Shown in pieces: positions 5,232 through 5,951 of a stretch of 5,951 nt of DNA (positions within the stretch are counted from its first letter, which is position 1; each line of letters opens with the position of its first letter). The DNA lies in the NCBI GenBank assembly GCA_035289805.1, contig DATDWC010000086.1, positions 1 through 5,951 of the forward strand, given 5' to 3'. The translations under genes were made by a program, and so were the position numbers. The notes under the pieces are model-generated. The model was not told the DNA's origin and ran no database searches. It worked only from the letters and a program-made list of their open reading frames with translations. This DNA is from DATDWC01 sp035289805 (GTDB lineage: Bacteria > Patescibacteriota > Gracilibacteria > Peribacterales > Peribacteraceae).

Positions 5232-5299
5232 ATAGGGTAAACCTCTGGCAAAGCGAATTGGTGCCTTGCCACTCTCATCATCCAGAGGTTCTGCCCTAT
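5232..5299. repeat. Facing pair of repeat copies (D and F) forming a long imperfect hairpin upstream of cysS
   Basis: The minus strand at 5250-5235 reads TGCCAGAGGTTTACCC, identical to copy A over 16 bases. Then TCCAGAGGTTCTGCCCTAT lies on the plus strand at 5281-5299. The two pair as AACCTCTGG/CCAGAGGTT (5240-5248/5282-5290, 9 bp) and ATAGGG/CCCTAT (5232-5237/5294-5299, 6 bp) around an internal loop. An alternative stem TGGCAA/TTGCCA (5246-5251/5266-5271) competes with it. It ends 32 nt before the cysS ATG, so it could act in DNA as an operator pair or in the leader RNA. Confidence 0.65.
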
Positions 5300-5331
5300 T
5301 CCTCTCCCCTTCTCCCTGACACAATTCCCGT

Positions 5332-5951
5332 ATGCCGCTTGTTCTCTTCAACACTCTCACGAAGCAGAAGGAAAAATTTGTTCCTTTGGAAAAGGGAAAA
5401 GTGAAGATCTACACCTGCGGCCCTACAGTCTACGGACGCCCGCACATTGGGAACTACGCATCGTTTTTGATGGCGGATCTCCTGCGTCGAGTTCTCGAAT
5501 TTTCTGGTTACGAAGTGACGCATGTCAAAAATATCACAGATGTTGGCCATTTAACGGCGGATAGTGCAGCCGATGCAGGTGGAGAAGATAAGATCGAAAA
5601 AAAAGCGCGCGAGGAAAAACTCGATCCACTTTTGATCGCGGAGCGCTACACGAAGGAATATCTTGCGGATGAGAAGGCGCTGAATATGGTGGAACCGGAA
5701 TTTAGGCCCCGTGCCACAGAGACGATTAAGGAAATGATCGCAATCATTCAGACATTGCTCAAAAAAGGGAATGCCTACGAGACGAGGGACGGCATCTACT
5801 TCGCGATCGAGAGTTTCCCAGGGTATGGCAAACTCTCGGGAAACACGTTGGCAAACCTTGGCAAACTAGAGGAAGGAGTTCGTATTGAGCTGAAAGAGAC
5901 GAAAAAGCACCCTGCAGACTTTGCGCTCTGGAAGAAGTGCGTGGGGGAGAA
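5332..5951 (+). CDS. cysS: Cysteinyl-tRNA synthetase, N-terminal part (cut by window edge)
   Basis: Class I synthetase that charges tRNA-Cys in the cytosol. The first 206 residues are present, of about 450-480 in the family. YTCGPTVYGRPHIGN carries the zinc-ligand Cys29 and the HIGN form of the HIGH motif (residues 38-41). It is followed by VKNITDVGHLT (66-75), the GEDKIEKKAREE helix (84-95), DGIYFAI (153-159), YGKLSG (165-170) and the conserved ADFALWK (195-201). No stop or frameshift is seen up to the edge. The KMSKS loop would lie beyond it. ATG at 5332 is the first start in frame with the conserved N-terminus (LFNTLT). No Shine-Dalgarno sequence precedes it. It is separated from csrA by 363 nt, a terminator and repeats, so it is an independent transcript. 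Confidence 0.96.
   Translation, partial: MPLVLFNTLTKQKEKFVPLEKGKVKIYTCGPTVYGRPHIGNYASFLMADLLRRVLEFSGYEVTHVKNITDVGHLTADSAADAGGEDKIEKKAREEKLDPLLIAERYTKEYLADEKALNMVEPEFRPRATETIKEMIAIIQTLLKKGNAYETRDGIYFAIESFPGYGKLSGNTLANLGKLEEGVRIELKETKKHPADFALWKKCVGE

Noticed and set aside
5045..5331. CRISPR array or T-box leader in the csrA-cysS gap
   Set aside because: Repeat copies vary in orientation and spacing, with only two full copies in one direction, so this is not a CRISPR. No T-box antiterminator sequence is visible.

Overview
The window is bacterial. It reads with the standard code (TGA and TAA/TAG all end genes) and has roughly balanced base composition. The densest reading is five complete genes, one gene running off the right edge, and a doubtful gene start at the left edge. 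No rRNA, tRNA, CRISPR array, insertion sequence or phage module is visible. The cysteinyl-tRNA synthetase carries an NITDVGHLT-type variant, several genes lack a Shine-Dalgarno sequence, and gene spacing is tight. These fit an uncultivated, possibly reduced-genome lineage such as Patescibacteria/CPR, but nothing here proves the phylum. CsrA resembles planctomycete-type CsrA from memory of the family.

Left half, minus strand: a three-gene unit reads right to left. First comes a MerR-like DNA-binding protein with a coiled coil and a C-terminal membrane anchor (3024-2461). Next is pyrB, the aspartate carbamoyltransferase catalytic chain (2438-1518), then pyrC, class I dihydroorotase (1442-141). 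PyrB makes carbamoyl-aspartate and PyrC closes it to dihydroorotate, so the unit encodes steps 2 and 3 of UMP synthesis. The MerR-like gene sits 22 nt ahead of pyrB and may be its regulator. Downstream of pyrC (1-140) is a hairpin- and repeat-rich spacer, and possibly the first codons of a further gene.

Middle, plus strand: a 95-nt divergent promoter region separates the MerR-like gene from a 515-residue polytopic flippase of the Wzx/MOP type (3120-4667). A near-consensus promoter (TTGACA, 16 nt, TATAAT) overlapping the flippase stop codon then drives csrA (4762-4968).

The most unusual signal is in and around csrA. From the start codon to the terminator, the transcript can fold into an almost uninterrupted row of about ten short hairpins, most of them perfect and six with stems of 7-9 perfect pairs. 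Most lie inside the coding sequence. The start codon itself sits in a tetraloop. GGA-containing single-stranded linkers follow the stop codon. This looks like an mRNA selected for structure, possibly for CsrA self-binding.

The 363-nt gap between csrA and cysS (4969-5331) holds the last hairpins, a rho-independent terminator, and several copies of a short intergenic repeat (KCCANNRGTTT followed by AYMCCGCTTTGT in full copies). One copy of the same repeat also lies between the MerR-like gene's putative promoter and its start codon. The gap ends at cysS, of which the first 206 codons are in the window.
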